Assembly: GCA_022036555.1 (NCBI GenBank)
Contig: CM039122.1
Span: forward strand, 4,487,043 to 4,551,042
DNA length: 64,000 nucleotides
Source: Microstegium vimineum
Lineage: Eukaryota > Streptophyta > Magnoliopsida > Poales > Poaceae
Direction: 5' to 3'
The notes under the pieces were generated by a model, which was not told where the DNA came from, made no database searches, and saw only the letters and a program-made list of their open reading frames with translations. This document shows, piece after piece, positions 36,050-47,382 of the stretch. The position numbers and the translations under genes are program-made. Position 1 is the stretch's first letter, and each line of letters opens with the position of its first letter.

Positions 36050-36540
36050 TCACGTTTCTCACATTTCATTTTCCTTGATTCGCCTATATGTTTTCAAATG
36101 CAACATGATATCTGTCTGCTGTTATGGGAACAATACACCATATTTAAATGACCCTCCCTGATGGCTATATCATGTCGTTACAAATTATGATCATATAGTT
36201 TGGACCCTGAGCTGTAGAAAAATAATGATTTCATCCTCGTTCCATCCCCTTTCAGAAGAAAAATCTGAGCTGCTTCCTTTGTAGTGTGTGATGTAGAAAG
36301 CCAGTATTTTAACCTTGACTAGCAACCAATCAATAATGATTCCATGCTGCAGCTTCTTGTTAAGTTCACACCAGTTCCTCCATCTAGCAATTGCTTCAAC
36401 TCTCAAGTTCTTGTGCCTGGTGCTGCCACAGATTTGATCTTTTTGAAGTGAAAAAAAACCCCTACAAATTGCACCAAGTTCGTCCATGGTAATAACAACT
36501 GAATCAGTTGCGTCAATCAGTTCCCTCCCCTCGCTCACCA
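36050..36540 (-). repeat. Orphan RLP-unit 3' flank, copy 2
   Basis: Collinear with 33121-33650: CATTTCATTTTCC, CATGATATCTGTCTGCTG, GATGGCTATATCATG, ACAAATTATGATCATATAGTTTGGA, CTAGCAACCAATCAATAATGA, CATGCTGCAGCTTCTTG, GCAATTGCTTCAACTCT and GTCCATGGTAATAACA. No RLP coding sequence follows on its right, so it is a scar of a deleted RLP copy. Confidence 0.75.
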
Positions 36541-38126
36541 CTTATGAGCTTGAGCAGTGTACGAACCTGATAACAGTGTGGCGACTAAGAAGGATCCGCA
36601 CCGGACAACCAGCCATAGACGGAAGGTACAGATCAATGGCGTATCATACTTATGTATGTTCCTATATATATGCATGGAAACATATTTATTAGAAGCTTAT
36701 TCTGTCTACAGATCAGCCCTGTTCGCTTGGGTCTCACAACAAAATAGCCAAAGACAGCATCAAGCATCAGCCGGCTTATTGCCACTGGATTTTGTAGAAA
36801 TGTTGATGCAACAAGGGATACAAACTTGGGACTTATGAATCTGCAACCAAGCATGTTGGGCCGTTACTTGTGCGACCCCAAAGTCTCGGCCGTCCATCCT
36901 GCTGAAAAAATTCTGGTGTGAAGAGACTTCTGGAAGTTCAATTCAAAGTATTATTTTTGTTTATGCTTCAAACAAGAAGAACTGCCAGATTTGGATGATT
37001 ACAGAATCCTGAGTCAGTCGTACTCCCTTATTCCTCGCATCAGATATATTACTCAGTCCTGAGTTGGCGCTGTGTCCCTTTCTCCTAGTCCCAGTCTTCC
37101 CGGCCATACTTGGCTTTCCATTCGTGTTCTTCTACCTTTGGCAGTCTTCTTATCTGTTTACTTTTTTTCTTCTGGCGGAACAGCCCTACGTGTGCTTGGT
37201 GGTTGGCACATGTTTGGAACGGGATTCGTTTACTGGATTATCGCCGTACATGACATGAGGAAACCGACACGCTCGAAGACGATCTTGTGATGCTAGCTTA
37301 TGTATTCGTAGTATTAAGCCATTTCAAGTCACTTTTGAAACAAATGCGCGACTCCCAGGAAACGTGAGAAACTTGATAGACGATGATCGTTTGAGTCACG
37401 TTTGAAATGTGTGGCTCCTAGAAAACATGAGAGATTTGATAATATTAATAAAAAGATTATCAAAGTTTTATAGGAGTAAAATGAGTTTCATAGGTCATGA
37501 ACACACTGCCTCCAACACATGAGTCTTAGAAACTGTGACACTTAACCCAATAGAGTAAAGTTATTCTCAGTGAAGACGTTATATACAAGATTATCACATC
37601 ATGTAAAATAAAATAAAACCCATATAAAACATTCATTCTTAATACATAGTTTCATTCTATTGTTTTATATGGACATTTAATTTCATGACTAGTATAAAGT
37701 TGATAATTGCGCTAAGTGAATTTCACGGGATCAAAAAACACTGACATGCTATCAAAACTACATATGTGATGACCTATTAAATATAGATGAAACTTATTTA
37801 AAACTCCTACTGAGACTAGCCTAAGAGATCGCATATTGACATTGTTGCCACCAGTCACATAGGAGTACATGACGATGCAGACAATAAATAAATTAGTTAA
37901 TTGAACCTAAAATAAATGCAAGCCAAAACTTCCTGTCTAGAATGACATTTTTTAGATGAATGAAGGTCTAGAATGTCATATAACCTTGACTTGAGTATAT
38001 GGAATGATCGTGACACGCTCATATAAGACAAGGAATTAAATAACCTTAAAAATTCCAATGAAGGAGAACATTGAATTCATGATTGTCAATTAAATTTTAG
38101 AGATAACATAAAAGTCACGATGATTA
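36541..38126. other. Intergenic spacer, no gene seen
   Basis: Short open frames (for example 37064-37290) have no recognisable domain. About 37320-37450 has two diverged copies of a TTTGAAAC...GACTCC(C/T)AGGAAAC block. No element ends were resolved. Confidence 0.45.
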
Positions 38127-38550
38127 ATGGTTCGAAGTCACGATCCCGGCTTAGTCCATGGTAAGAAGATTCGAGCCCAAACATGCTACCCAAAAGAAGC
38201 CCATGCATCATGGATCCAGACACTCGCCGGCCACGGCCCAGCCCAGTTTGTCGTCTCCCATCGCAGGCTTCACCGCTTCAGCCCTCCAAACGGAGCAACG
38301 GCGGGCGGCGGCACGGGAAACCCATGCGCACGCGCTCCGGCGTACGGTGGCCGTGGGCTCGAGTACAGGCTCAGGCAACGCGCCTGACGGCGTGGTGCAT
38401 TCGACGGCCTCCGCTCTGCTCCCAAGGTAATAGACTCCATTCGCCATGGACACAGGGTAGCCGCATTGTCCGCGTCGTCCTAGCTTAAGTTTTACCGAGA
38501 TTTACGGATCTGATCATGGTCTGCGCAAAGCTTCCAATCATTTGTTGGAA
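38127..38550 (+). repeat. GC-rich RLP-unit module, copy 2 (RLP4 unit)
   Basis: Very close to the copy at 53320-53745, down to GCTCCCAAGGTAATAGACT and AAGCTTCCAATCATTTGTTGGAA. It is cut at 38550 by a Helitron; the unit continues at 45218. Confidence 0.7.
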
Positions 38551-39639
38551 CTAGTATAGTGCTCGTGCTAACGCTACGGTTTTATCTCAGGGATGTACAT
38601 TAAACCCAAGCCTAAGCCCAAGCCTAAGCGACAATATTTTTTCCATAGTTTAAGTCTCGCACGGTTGTATATGACCATGTTTGTGACCATGCATACTACA
38701 AACATTCATGTCTAAGTCATCCATGTGTGGCACATATGATTGTACACGCTCTTTCTCTGACTGCACGTGAAAACAACAAAACGACGATATTTTTTCGATA
38801 GTTCAAGGTTCATGCAATTGTATAAGCATATATAACATGTATATAATCCAAAAAACAATTATATATACATAACATGGCATAATAAAATTGTCTTGCCTCA
38901 ACCATCTGCTTTACAATCCACTTAAGACCTCTGCCTCGCCCTCCCCGAGGGCGAGAGCGTCTCGCTCACCCAGATCGTTGCATCAATGGTGCAGGTAGTT
39001 GTGCCATGCCACGATGTCCACCTCACGCCACGCCGAGGGCATTGCTGATCCATGCCAACTCCGTCGACCCGAAGCCATGCGTCGTCCCTCGCCGAGCTTG
39101 TGCTGTCTCACAACCCATGAAGCAAACCAAGACAAAAGCATTCAAGCAAATCATGTGTAGTCATTCTTGCACAGGAGACCATTCAACCAATCTAATCACA
39201 TATGTACATTCTCATAAAACTGATCTGCTTGTCATCTTCCTATTTTGGCCAGTGAAATTATCTGAGCACAATAATGTTATTGCATTCCCTCTTTTTCAGA
39301 GATAAATCGATGAAGCAAGCAAAAACATACCACTTAGTTGAAGCACAGCGCATGCAACTTTACCCAGCCAATCTCAGTATTTGTATGGTTTCTCAAGCAT
39401 TTCATGTACTCATTCCTTAAGTTCAAAAGATCCCCTTACACCGCATTGTCAAGGCAAAAAGCAGAAGATATACCTTTGAAGGTGGTGTATTGTATCAGGT
39501 CCACTTAGGTACTGGGTTCACATGTTGTGAAAGAGAACTTTGTGTAAGTGGGGCAGGTAGAATAGCAAGAAAATTACCTCACTAAATTGCAGTCGGATAC
39601 ATATGCAGAACCTTTTTCAGGTAAGACAAACTACCACCA

Positions 39640-40330
39640 ACCCTCAGAGGCTTGTCAAATTCCACACCAATCTAAAAGGATTTCATATATATAAATTAGT
39701 ACATCAAGCATGTACTCAAAATAAAGTAGTTTTCCATAGAAATATAGAACACCAGTATTTTAGAATACTTACAGTCTTCCCAAGAGCAATATTCGAGTGT
39801 AGTTCACTCATCACTTCATAAGCTATACGTTTAGGAGGCATATTCAACTCAGGTTCCCAATGAAAAATTCAAAATACATAATGCTACCAATTTCATTGGT
39901 TGAGGATCAAACACAATCATCAGTGCACGAAGGTGGAAACAAAAGGGAACGAAAAATCGCATACCAGCACCAGCACAAACGGGGTTAATGCTGGTCACAC
40001 ACCGCTCTCTTCATCCTCGTGTCGTACGTGAATAAAATGAATAAAATGCCCAATCTTCATGGTTCGCTAAGACGCCATATTAACAAACAGAGTAGCAGGA
40101 TCATGTACGTGAATAAAATGAATAAAATGCCCAATCTTCATGGTTCGCTAAGACGCCATATTAACAGAGTAGCAGGATCATGTACGTGAAAAAACAGGGA
40201 AGTCATTTAATTTTTAGGAAGACCTGAAAATCATCCATCCACTCCAATTCTGCGTAAGCAGCATGGGCATATTTTTTCACCTTGGTGAAGCTCTCCTTCA
40301 GGTACAGTGCACTGTGAAATGAGTGTAATT
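39640..40330 (-). pseudogene. Possible captured host-gene exons inside the Helitron
   Basis: Three minus-strand segments look like exons. About 40240-40325 encodes a frame with KVKKYAHAAYAELEWM. About 39785-39845 encodes PPKRIAYEVMSELHS and ends at a GTAAG donor-like site. About 39640-39690 follows a TTTTAG acceptor-like site and encodes IGVEFDKPLRVGG. The parent gene was not recognised. Helitrons of grasses are known to carry gene fragments with introns, so this is a plausible reading, but the exon limits are only inferred from open frame and splice-like borders. Confidence 0.35.
40024..40190. repeat. Tandem duplication, about 80-base unit
   Basis: Two near-identical copies beginning GTACGTGAATAAAATGAA (40024 and 40105) and a partial third at 40182. 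The second copy lacks four bases (AACA). It lies within the Helitron. Confidence 0.95.
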
Positions 40331-41159
40331 CTCAAATTCTAGTTAGCATCATGTGGTCATGAAGATCCATAGCCTAATGCATCGTGCTCACCAAAGACCA
40401 TGAAACCATTGAACTACCTTGGCACTTGGTAGAAAGTAAGTAAAATGAGAACAGATCATGAAGTAAGGACAACAGACACATGATCTAATAATGAATCCCA
40501 TTTTTAATAAAAGAGTGATTTCATCACATCCAAATTCACAACTGCCCATAAGCAAGCATCAGCAAGCATCGATCTTACTATTTAATCAATAGTGGTATCC
40601 CTGCTATGTATACCGGCACGCGGTGTCACAAAATTCACAGACCAACATTAGGTGATATAACCAGTACATGCTTCCATTGCTCTGCCAATAAGAATAAACT
40701 TCAAGGGATGGATCAGTTTGTCAAAAAAAAAAACAATGACATATCAGTTCTTTTTTTTTTGTTTCAGTAGGACAGATTAAAAAGCACAAGTACTCATACT
40801 CTCAAGGTATGCATAGCCAAACATGTGGAGTTTTAATATACGAAAATGTTTTTTTTTGGTAGTAGTGGCTCCTATAATTGGCAAGAGTATACGCAAGCTG
40901 ATCATCTCAATTTTTTTGATACTCACAGCAACAAGGAAAGGATCAGGAAGCGAAGCGCTCACACCAGCTGCTCTCGCCCTTGCGAGATGCGGCGAGCGCA
41001 CGGTGGCGAAACATGGCGGCCACCTCCGTGTCTGTGGCTTGCGCTACCTCGGTGTCCGGGGTTGCGCCGTCGCGGCCTTGGCGTCCGCGTCTAGGGCCCC
41101 AGCCGTCGACGTTGCCTCTCCGTCCAGGACTCACGCCGCCGTCGAAGCCGCCTCCATGT

Positions 41160-41700
41160 TTGGGGCTTGTACTGCCGCTGCCTCCTCCGCGTCTGGAGCC
41201 CGACCCGCGCCAATCTCCGTGTCCAGGGCTTGCGCCGCCACCTCGTCCTCCGCGTCTGGGCCCGAGCCGGCGACGCCGCCTCCTCCTCCGCGTCTGGGGC
41301 CCGACCCACGGCCTCCACTGTGTCCGGGGCTTGGGCCGCATCGGCGTCTGGGGTTGCGCCGCTGCCGCCCCCGCCTCGTCCTCCACGTCAGGGGCCCAAG
41401 CCATCACCGCAGCCTCCTCGTCGAAGACTCACGTCGCCGTCGACGCGGCGGGGCCCGAGCCGTCGACGCCGCCTCCTCCTCCGCGTCTGTGGCCCGACCC
41501 ACTGCCACCTCTGTGTCCGAGGCTTGGGCTGCCTCGGCGTCTGGGGTTGCGCTGCCGCCGCCTCGTCCTCCACGTCTGGAGCCCAAGCCATCGCCGCCGC
41601 CTCCTCGTCGAAGACTCGCGTCGCCGTCGACGCGGCCTCCACGTCTAGGGCTTGTGCCGCCGTCGCGTCCTCCGCATCTGGGGCTAGACCCGCGGCTGGG
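41160..41700. repeat. GC-rich minisatellite in the Helitron
   Basis: Diverged tandem units of about 190 bases, recognisable by repeated CCTCCTCCTCCGCGTCTG, GGGGCCCGACCCA and CGAAGACTC(A/G)CGTCGCCGTC. Several long overlapping open frames on both strands come from this GC-rich repetition and show no domain. Confidence 0.7.
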
Positions 41701-41905
41701 GTTCGTGCTCGTGCGTGGGAGAGGAGAAGAGCCAGCGGAGTCCGCTCGTGTGGGAGAGAGAGAGTCGCCGGACGGGATAGGAGGAGTTAGAATTGCATTG
41801 GGGAGAGGAAGAGTCGCGCGTGCGGGAGAGGAGGGGGCGTCAGGGGAAAGGAAGAGTCGCGTGTGGGGTGGGGCGTTTCGGGGAGGGGGAGATCTCAGCC
41901 ATATC

Positions 41906-44562
41906 CAGGGTTTTCAAAACCGGTCGGTAACGACCAACCGCCGTCGAGCGGTTCGGTTTGTGACCGGTCTGAATTCAAATTTCAAATTTGAATTTTTTTT
42001 TAAAAAAAATCTGAAAAATTTCCTAAAAATAGTTCACGATTTATAGAGTTCAATGGTGTAAAATTTTTTCAAATTGGAGTTCGTTTGCTATTTTTTTGGA
42101 CGTGTTTAAGTTTGAAAAAAAAGAAAAAAGAAAAAAACCGTGAGGCCCGTTAAGGGCCCATGCGGCCCATTGTCTCCTGCCGCCTCCTATTTAAGCCGCT
42201 GTCGGCCGGGGGGGGGGGGGGGCTGTCTCCGCGCCCCGAACCCTATCCGCGCCCGCCCCCTTCTCTTCCGCCCCCGCGCCGCCTGCAACCAACCGCGCCC
42301 CTCGGTAACCGACCGGACGGCGGCGGTTACCGAGAGATTTGGTCGGTAACCGACCAGCCCGCCACACGCCCTCCCCCCGGCGGTTATCGACCGGACGCGG
42401 CGGTTACCGACCCCCCGGAGCGGTTACCGAGCGGGTCGTTCGGTAAGTCCTTTTTTTTTGTTTTTTTTCATTTCTTTGTATTTGTAGTTGCTTTAGTTGT
42501 AGGATTTAGTTCTAATAGGTAGTATTGATGGAGTATATGATGTAGAAAATATTTATTGCAAGATTTAGGTAGGATTTCACTTAGGGTTTAGGTAGGAGTT
42601 AGGTTTAATTGGTTTAGGATTTAGGATTTGCGGTAGGATTTGCTTTAGGATGTATGTAGGATTTAGGATTTAGGATTTTATTGATATAGGATTTAGGATT
42701 TAGTACGGGTCCATATTGACACATGATGTAATTCCCATGAAATATGTTAAGCTAAACAAAAGGTGCATCCTTGGAAACTATTTTTTATAATAAATATAGT
42801 ACTCGCTCCGTCCTAAAGATGATATTATTCTTAAATAGTGTTGAATCTGCAGGAGCACTCCAAATCTGCAAAAACTTGCGCTGAGGCTTGTTGCACAGTG
42901 TGTATCCTCCAGTGGATGCGAGCGCAACTGGAGTACATTTGCTTTGCTGCACACGAAAGTTCGGAATCGCTTGTCCCACAAAAAACTGAACAAGCTAATG
43001 TATGTGAACTACAACCTTCGGCTGCGACTCGCGGATGCATCCGGACCACCTAGGCGTGAGGAAGAAGACTTCATTGACCAGTTCACGCAGATGTCCTTTT
43101 ACGAATGGGATAATCCGGTTCGAGACTGGATGGAGTATGACAGATCCAACCAGGCTCCAATACTCGATGAAGAGGATGAAGAAACGGACATCCCTCTTCC
43201 GTCCCATATCGTGAGGTACGTTGATGTACTTTGTTAGCCACTGACGAACCATACTTTTAATAATATGATTCATTCTTTGTGATGACAGCGACCAAGTGGA
43301 CCCCGACGATCTTGGGCCCATCAGTGATTGGGCCCGTAGACATGTGGGTGACACGCATCTTGGGAAAAGAAAATACCAAACGGGACCTAGCCAGAAAAAA
43401 AAAAAGGGGAAGCGAGTGCAATAACCTGTCACCAGCGATGATTCGACAGATGATGGCGAGGAGGGTGAGCAAAGTCCACGGTACCAGGAGTCCGATCACA
43501 GCAGCTCAGCAACTGACAGTGGAGACGGTCATAGTGGTGACGATGACCCTGGAGCTGCTCCACCTAGTGCTGTTGGTGGTGGTGGTGGGGCTGGGGGTTC
43601 TGCAGATGGTGCTGGTGGTAGTGGTGCTGGTGATGCTGGTGGACTTCGTTTCACAGGTATGGATTGTTACAGACATTTTTTTTAATGTCTATGCCTATTC
43701 ACTAGTACTAATTATGGTCGGCTGCAGGCGAGACGGACTTCACACATGCTACTCAGGACCGCGATCATGGGCAGCCGGAATCGCAGAGGAGAGCGTACGA
43801 CCCGACGGACTGCTACGACACGCCACAGTACTCCTCTTCCTCGTACAGTGATACATCGTACGGTGGTGGTTATACCTACCCCGTTCCTGACATCAGCACG
43901 CAGCCGGCCACTAGATGGGTCTACGAATGGCAAGACCCGGATTTCTACAACATGTTAGTGCAGGAATGGGAGACCACAGCTCATTGGACGGGCCAATCAT
44001 GGATAGAGTACAAGGCCGGGCTACAGTCGTGCGGTATCGCTCTAATGTCCACCGCGGAGTATGAGGAGGGGTGCCGAAATGGGATCTTCCCTTATATGCG
44101 ACGCCAGTGAGTAGTGACCATGATGTTCGCATGTCTACGGCACGAGGTATTTCCATGGACGATTTGTTCTTGTTGCAACGGTGAACTACGTTATTTCCGT
44201 CGTGAATTTGTGGCTAGTGCATCAATATGATATTATTGTGGGGTTGGCCATTTGTATCACACTATTTTACATGAATTGTGTGTTCTATTTACATCATTAT
44301 GCACAAAGGTCATGCAAAAAAAATTGATTTTTTCAAGCAAAAAAAAATAAAAAAGACACCCGGCGGTTTGGACCGGTTACCGTTCAAACCGGTCGGTAAC
44401 CGGCCCTAACCGACCGGTTACCGGTCCAAAACCGATTGCACTGCGGGGTTTGAATTCAAAATTCAAACCGTTCGGTTTTGACCGGTAACCGGTCAAACCG
44501 ACCGGTAACCGCCCGACCGGCCCCCGGCGGTTACCGGATCCGGTTCGGTTTTGAAAACCCTG
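41906..44562 (+). mobile_element. hAT DNA transposon, internally deleted, nested in the Helitron
   Basis: The ends are CAGGGTTTTCAAAACCG and its inverse CGGTTTTGAAAACCCTG, flanked by a perfect 8-base duplication GCCATATC (41898-41905 and 44563-44570). CAGGG ends with an 8-base duplication define hAT. Subterminal regions are dense in GGTTACCG/CGGTAACC motifs, likely transposase-binding repeats, and a poly-G run lies near 42208-42222. Only the 3' exons of the transposase remain, so it is non-autonomous. Confidence 0.92.
42853..44110 (+). pseudogene. hAT transposase, C-terminal exons only
   Basis: Exon one (42853-43215), after a CTGCAG acceptor, encodes the hAT dimerisation signature SSSGCERNWSTFALLHTKV and then YVNYNLRLR. 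A GT...AG intron (43216-43288) leads to an exon with a basic tail; a TAA at 43422-43424, after an 11-A run, breaks it. The frame is otherwise open through a Ser/Asp and Gly-rich tail to 43656. A second GT...AG intron (43657-43727) leads to a final 127-codon exon ending in TGA at 44108-44110. The BED zinc finger and catalytic half are absent. Confidence 0.8.
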
Positions 44563-44593
44563 GCCATATCATCCGTTGAATCTGAGTAAGTAA

Positions 44594-44847
44594 GAGCATC
44601 TTTAAGAGAATAACCAAATTATTTTTTAAAGTTACATTTGGTTAATATTAAAGAAAAAACGTCTCCAACAGACTCTTTAAATTTATAATTTCTCTATCCC
44701 ACCTTATTCGCTCTCTACTTTTAGATAGCCTACCTCACTAGCTATCTTTTACAGAGTCTGTTGGAGTACTCTGCTGTTATCTATTTTAGAGAGTAACAAA
44801 ATCAGTAAATTTAGCTAGTCTTTTTAGCTAATCTTTTGGAGATGCTC
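44594..44847. mobile_element. Tourist-like MITE
   Basis: 254 bases with ends GAGCATCTTTAAGAG and CTTTTGGAGATGCTC, flanked by TAA (44591-44593 and 44848-44850). The 3-base TAA target fits PIF/Harbinger-derived Tourist elements. Confidence 0.75.
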
Positions 44848-44934
44848 TAAGAGCGATTATTAGATTAGAGCGAATCTCGTCCCTTCATTTTAAAGATTGA
44901 CAGTATATTAGATGCATTAACCTAGGTGTACTTA

Positions 44935-45109
44935 GGGGGTGTTTGGTTTACCCTCTAAAGTTTAGTGGTCCCTAAAGTTTAATGCCCCCTAAAGTTTAGT
45001 GCATCAACTAAAGTTTAGGGGGGCACTTTAGGGGGTGTTTGGTAGTTTAGGGCCTAAAATCACCTAAGTTTAGCTACTAAAGTTTATGGGGTTGTAACCA
45101 AACATCCCC
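44935..45109. mobile_element. Short TIR MITE with TTA duplication
   Basis: 175 bases, ends GGGGGTGTTTGGTT and AACCAAACATCCCC, flanked by TTA (44932-44934 and 45110-45112). The interior is made of repeated CTAAAGTTTAG arms that would fold on themselves. Confidence 0.75.
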
Positions 45110-45217
45110 TTAGTAAAGTTTAGGAGAGATAATGACGGTGAAGGTTATATAGAGGTTATTTTGTTGGGTGGCTTTAGAAATGTTTTTATGGTGCATTATA
45201 TGTAGTAGAGATAGAGA

Positions 45218-45657
45218 TTATCAAGTCAAAAGGAAGACTCGGTTTCACATTTCATTTTGCTCGCCTCGCTTGTATAATTTCAAATGCTAACATGATATCT
45301 GTTTTCTGCCATGTTCTTACAAATTATGATCATATAGTTTGGACTCTGAGCTACAGAGTCTCCCTTACAAAGAGAACCTGGGCCTCCCTTACAAAGAGGA
45401 GCAATCTCGGCTGGTTTCTTTGAGCGTGTAATGTAGAATTGACAAGCAACCAATCAATGACTCTTACATGCTGCAGCTTCTTGTTACGTCGACACCAATT
45501 TCTCCGTCATCCAGTTGCTTCAACTCTTGGGTTCTTGGTCAAACAATACTTATTGAACACCTAAGCCAGAGTTGTTCCTGGGGCCATTTATTTGATCTTG
45601 GAAATGAGAATACTGGAGATCCCACCAAGTTTGGCCATGGTAAATTGGTAAATGGTA
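45218..45657 (-). repeat. RLP-unit 3' flank, copy 3 (RLP4)
   Basis: Resumes the RLP4 unit after the Helitron: GGAAGACTCGGTTTCACATTT, CATGATATCTGTTTTCTGCC, GACAAGCAACCAATCAATGA and TTTGGCCATGGTAAATTGG. A short internal repeat of TCTCCCTTACAAAGAG (about 45359-45400) is private to this copy. It is interrupted at 45658 by a MITE complex and resumes at 46990. Confidence 0.8.
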
Positions 45658-46989
45658 CTCCCTCCATTACGATTTGTTAGGTGTACGTGACAGATGAAAT
45701 CACAGAGACCAAGAAAACAGTTGGGTTCCGTGACTCGCTTGCATGCAACAACTATTCAGCTTCCACCATGCATCACGATTGGCTACATGTGCTGGCTTTT
45801 TAATGCAACAATAGCGATTGGTTGTAGTAATTAAGCATGCAACAGCCACTTGCCTCGAAACCAGTTCATACCTTACATTATCACCAAAAGGGTGAAATCT
45901 CGATACGCCTGAGGTCAGTCTTAATAGGTATTTAATTGAGATTTTATACACATTAAATATAGTGACACATCAGCAAAATAGAATCTTTGCATGATTTGAG
46001 AAGGAGAGAGAAGACAATCGTTTCATGGTGGTGCAGCGCTGTTTCCAAAACCGCACGACACTTGCGTTGAGGGGAAAAGTTTCATCGAGTGGATCCCGTG
46101 CGCGCGCCTCCCTCGTTCCATCCCGACCCCTTCTCCATCCTTCCCGCGTTCTGTCCAATCCTCCCGCCATTCTTCTTCTTGCTGCACAGGTTGTTCTTCT
46201 TCTTCCCGCTCCCTTGCAATAGAGCTGAGCGCTCATGGATTCACTGCTAGTTGAGCATTTCGGGCAGCACACATGTAGTAGTGGAGGGAAAGGGCGATGG
46301 GCTGCCAGCTGAACTCAGAACGTTGACACCGCCGCCAGCTCCGTCGACAACTCGACCCGGTGGCCGGTGCCGCCACCGGTTCCGCCATCGTCGACAAACT
46401 TGACTTCGTTGCCACCACATCCTATGGCACCACGTCCGCCTCAAGTAGCAAGATGGGGACCTGAGCCAAACTTCCCCCAAGATCCATGTTGGGTAGACAC
46501 AAATTCCAGATCCGAGTCTTGTTTGCAGTTAGTTTGATCTTTATTTGTCCTTCGATTTGTGAAGTGTCTAGCTACTAGCTTGTCTTGTAGTACTAGAAAA
46601 AAACTACGCAAGCTCTGTTGCCTTCTGATTTCGCTAATAGGACGACGCCCAAATTTTCCATGGTTGATTCCATAATCAAATGCTCGTTTGCAGAACTTCA
46701 GATTTCGTTTGCAAGTGGTTTTTGTTTGTTCTGCAGAAGACTGCAATGTAAATACTTTCACTTTGAGCTGTTGGTCATACGATGGCTACAGAGCATACGA
46801 TGCATATGATCCCACCATTTTACAACAATTAAATGCTTCACTTTACTTTGGAATTGGTGAAATGAAACGTTGCTATGTGAAGGCTAATTTTATTCATCGT
46901 TTCATCCCGCTCTAGCTGATGTGGCGTTTTGGAAACCGTGTTGTGAAACTAAGCATTGAGACTGGCCTAATAAAATATAATAGAGGGAG
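45658..46989. mobile_element. Stowaway-like element carrying a nested Ping-like insertion
   Basis: Outer ends CTCCCTCCATTA and TAATAGAGGGAG, flanked by TA (45656-45657 and 46990-46991). The paralogue near 54160 has the empty TAATACAATTAC site. Without the nested element it would be about 280 bases, normal for Stowaway. Confidence 0.75.
45913..46967. mobile_element. Ping/Pong-like (PIF/Harbinger, Tourist) element, about 1.06 kb
   Basis: Left end GGTCAGTCTTAATAGG and right end GCATTGAGACTGGCC are imperfect inverses of the GGCCAGTC type. Flanks are TGA (45910-45912) and TAA (46968-46970), a decayed TAA duplication. Subterminal GTTTCATNNNGGTG, TGTTTCCAAAAC and GAGAGAGAAG-like motifs recall the rice mPing/Ping ends. 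No transposase frame was seen, so it is non-autonomous. Open frames inside are short and not recognisable. Confidence 0.7.
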
Positions 46990-47382
46990 TAATACAATTA
47001 CAAAGCTGTAGCAGCTTCTTAGTTATGTCAATTGCTTGTCTGCGAATCCATGCACATTATTGTAGCCCATTTATACTGATTAAGTTTAGCCAAAGTACTT
47101 GGATAATATCATCTGATCCAAAGAAAATACCGAAGGTGATGGCGAAGATGACCTTGCCCCCACCTTGGTTTTCATAGATAATGGACACAGGACCTTCCTC
47201 TGCTGAATTGCATTGGTGAATAAGCATAGGACCACAAAGCTTTGGGTTACCATCAAAGCTAGAGTTTGTAAATATACTAAGCTGGCCTGTGGTTGGCATA
47301 GGCCCTTCTAGATCATTGAAAGAAACGTTGAATTCAGTAAGGAAGTGTAGATTGCTCCGAGCTCCAGGGATTGCACCGGTTA

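Larger units (their letters stand above)
38551..45217 (-). mobile_element. Helitron, 6.67 kb, non-autonomous
   Basis: Read on the minus strand it starts TCTCTATCTCTACTACATA (from 45217) and ends ...CACTATACTAG (at 38551). A short hairpin, CGTGC-TAAC-GCTACG with one bulge (38564-38578), lies 13 bases from the end. TC start, CTRR end, subterminal hairpin and insertion between A (38550) and T (45218) without target duplication are the Helitron hallmarks. The paralogous units at 33121, 53745 and 57830 show the uninterrupted site. No Rep/helicase gene was found. Cargo includes possible captured exons (39640-40330), a GC-rich minisatellite, a hAT element and two MITEs. Confidence 0.8.

Noticed and set aside
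40823..42046. A 407-codon plus-strand open frame in GC-rich DNA
   Set aside because: Frame runs through a GC-rich minisatellite and crosses the end of the hAT element; several overlapping frames on both strands are equally open, so it is compositional.
46025..46915. Short open frames near RLP4 as genes
   Set aside because: They fall inside the Ping-like element and do not resemble its transposase.
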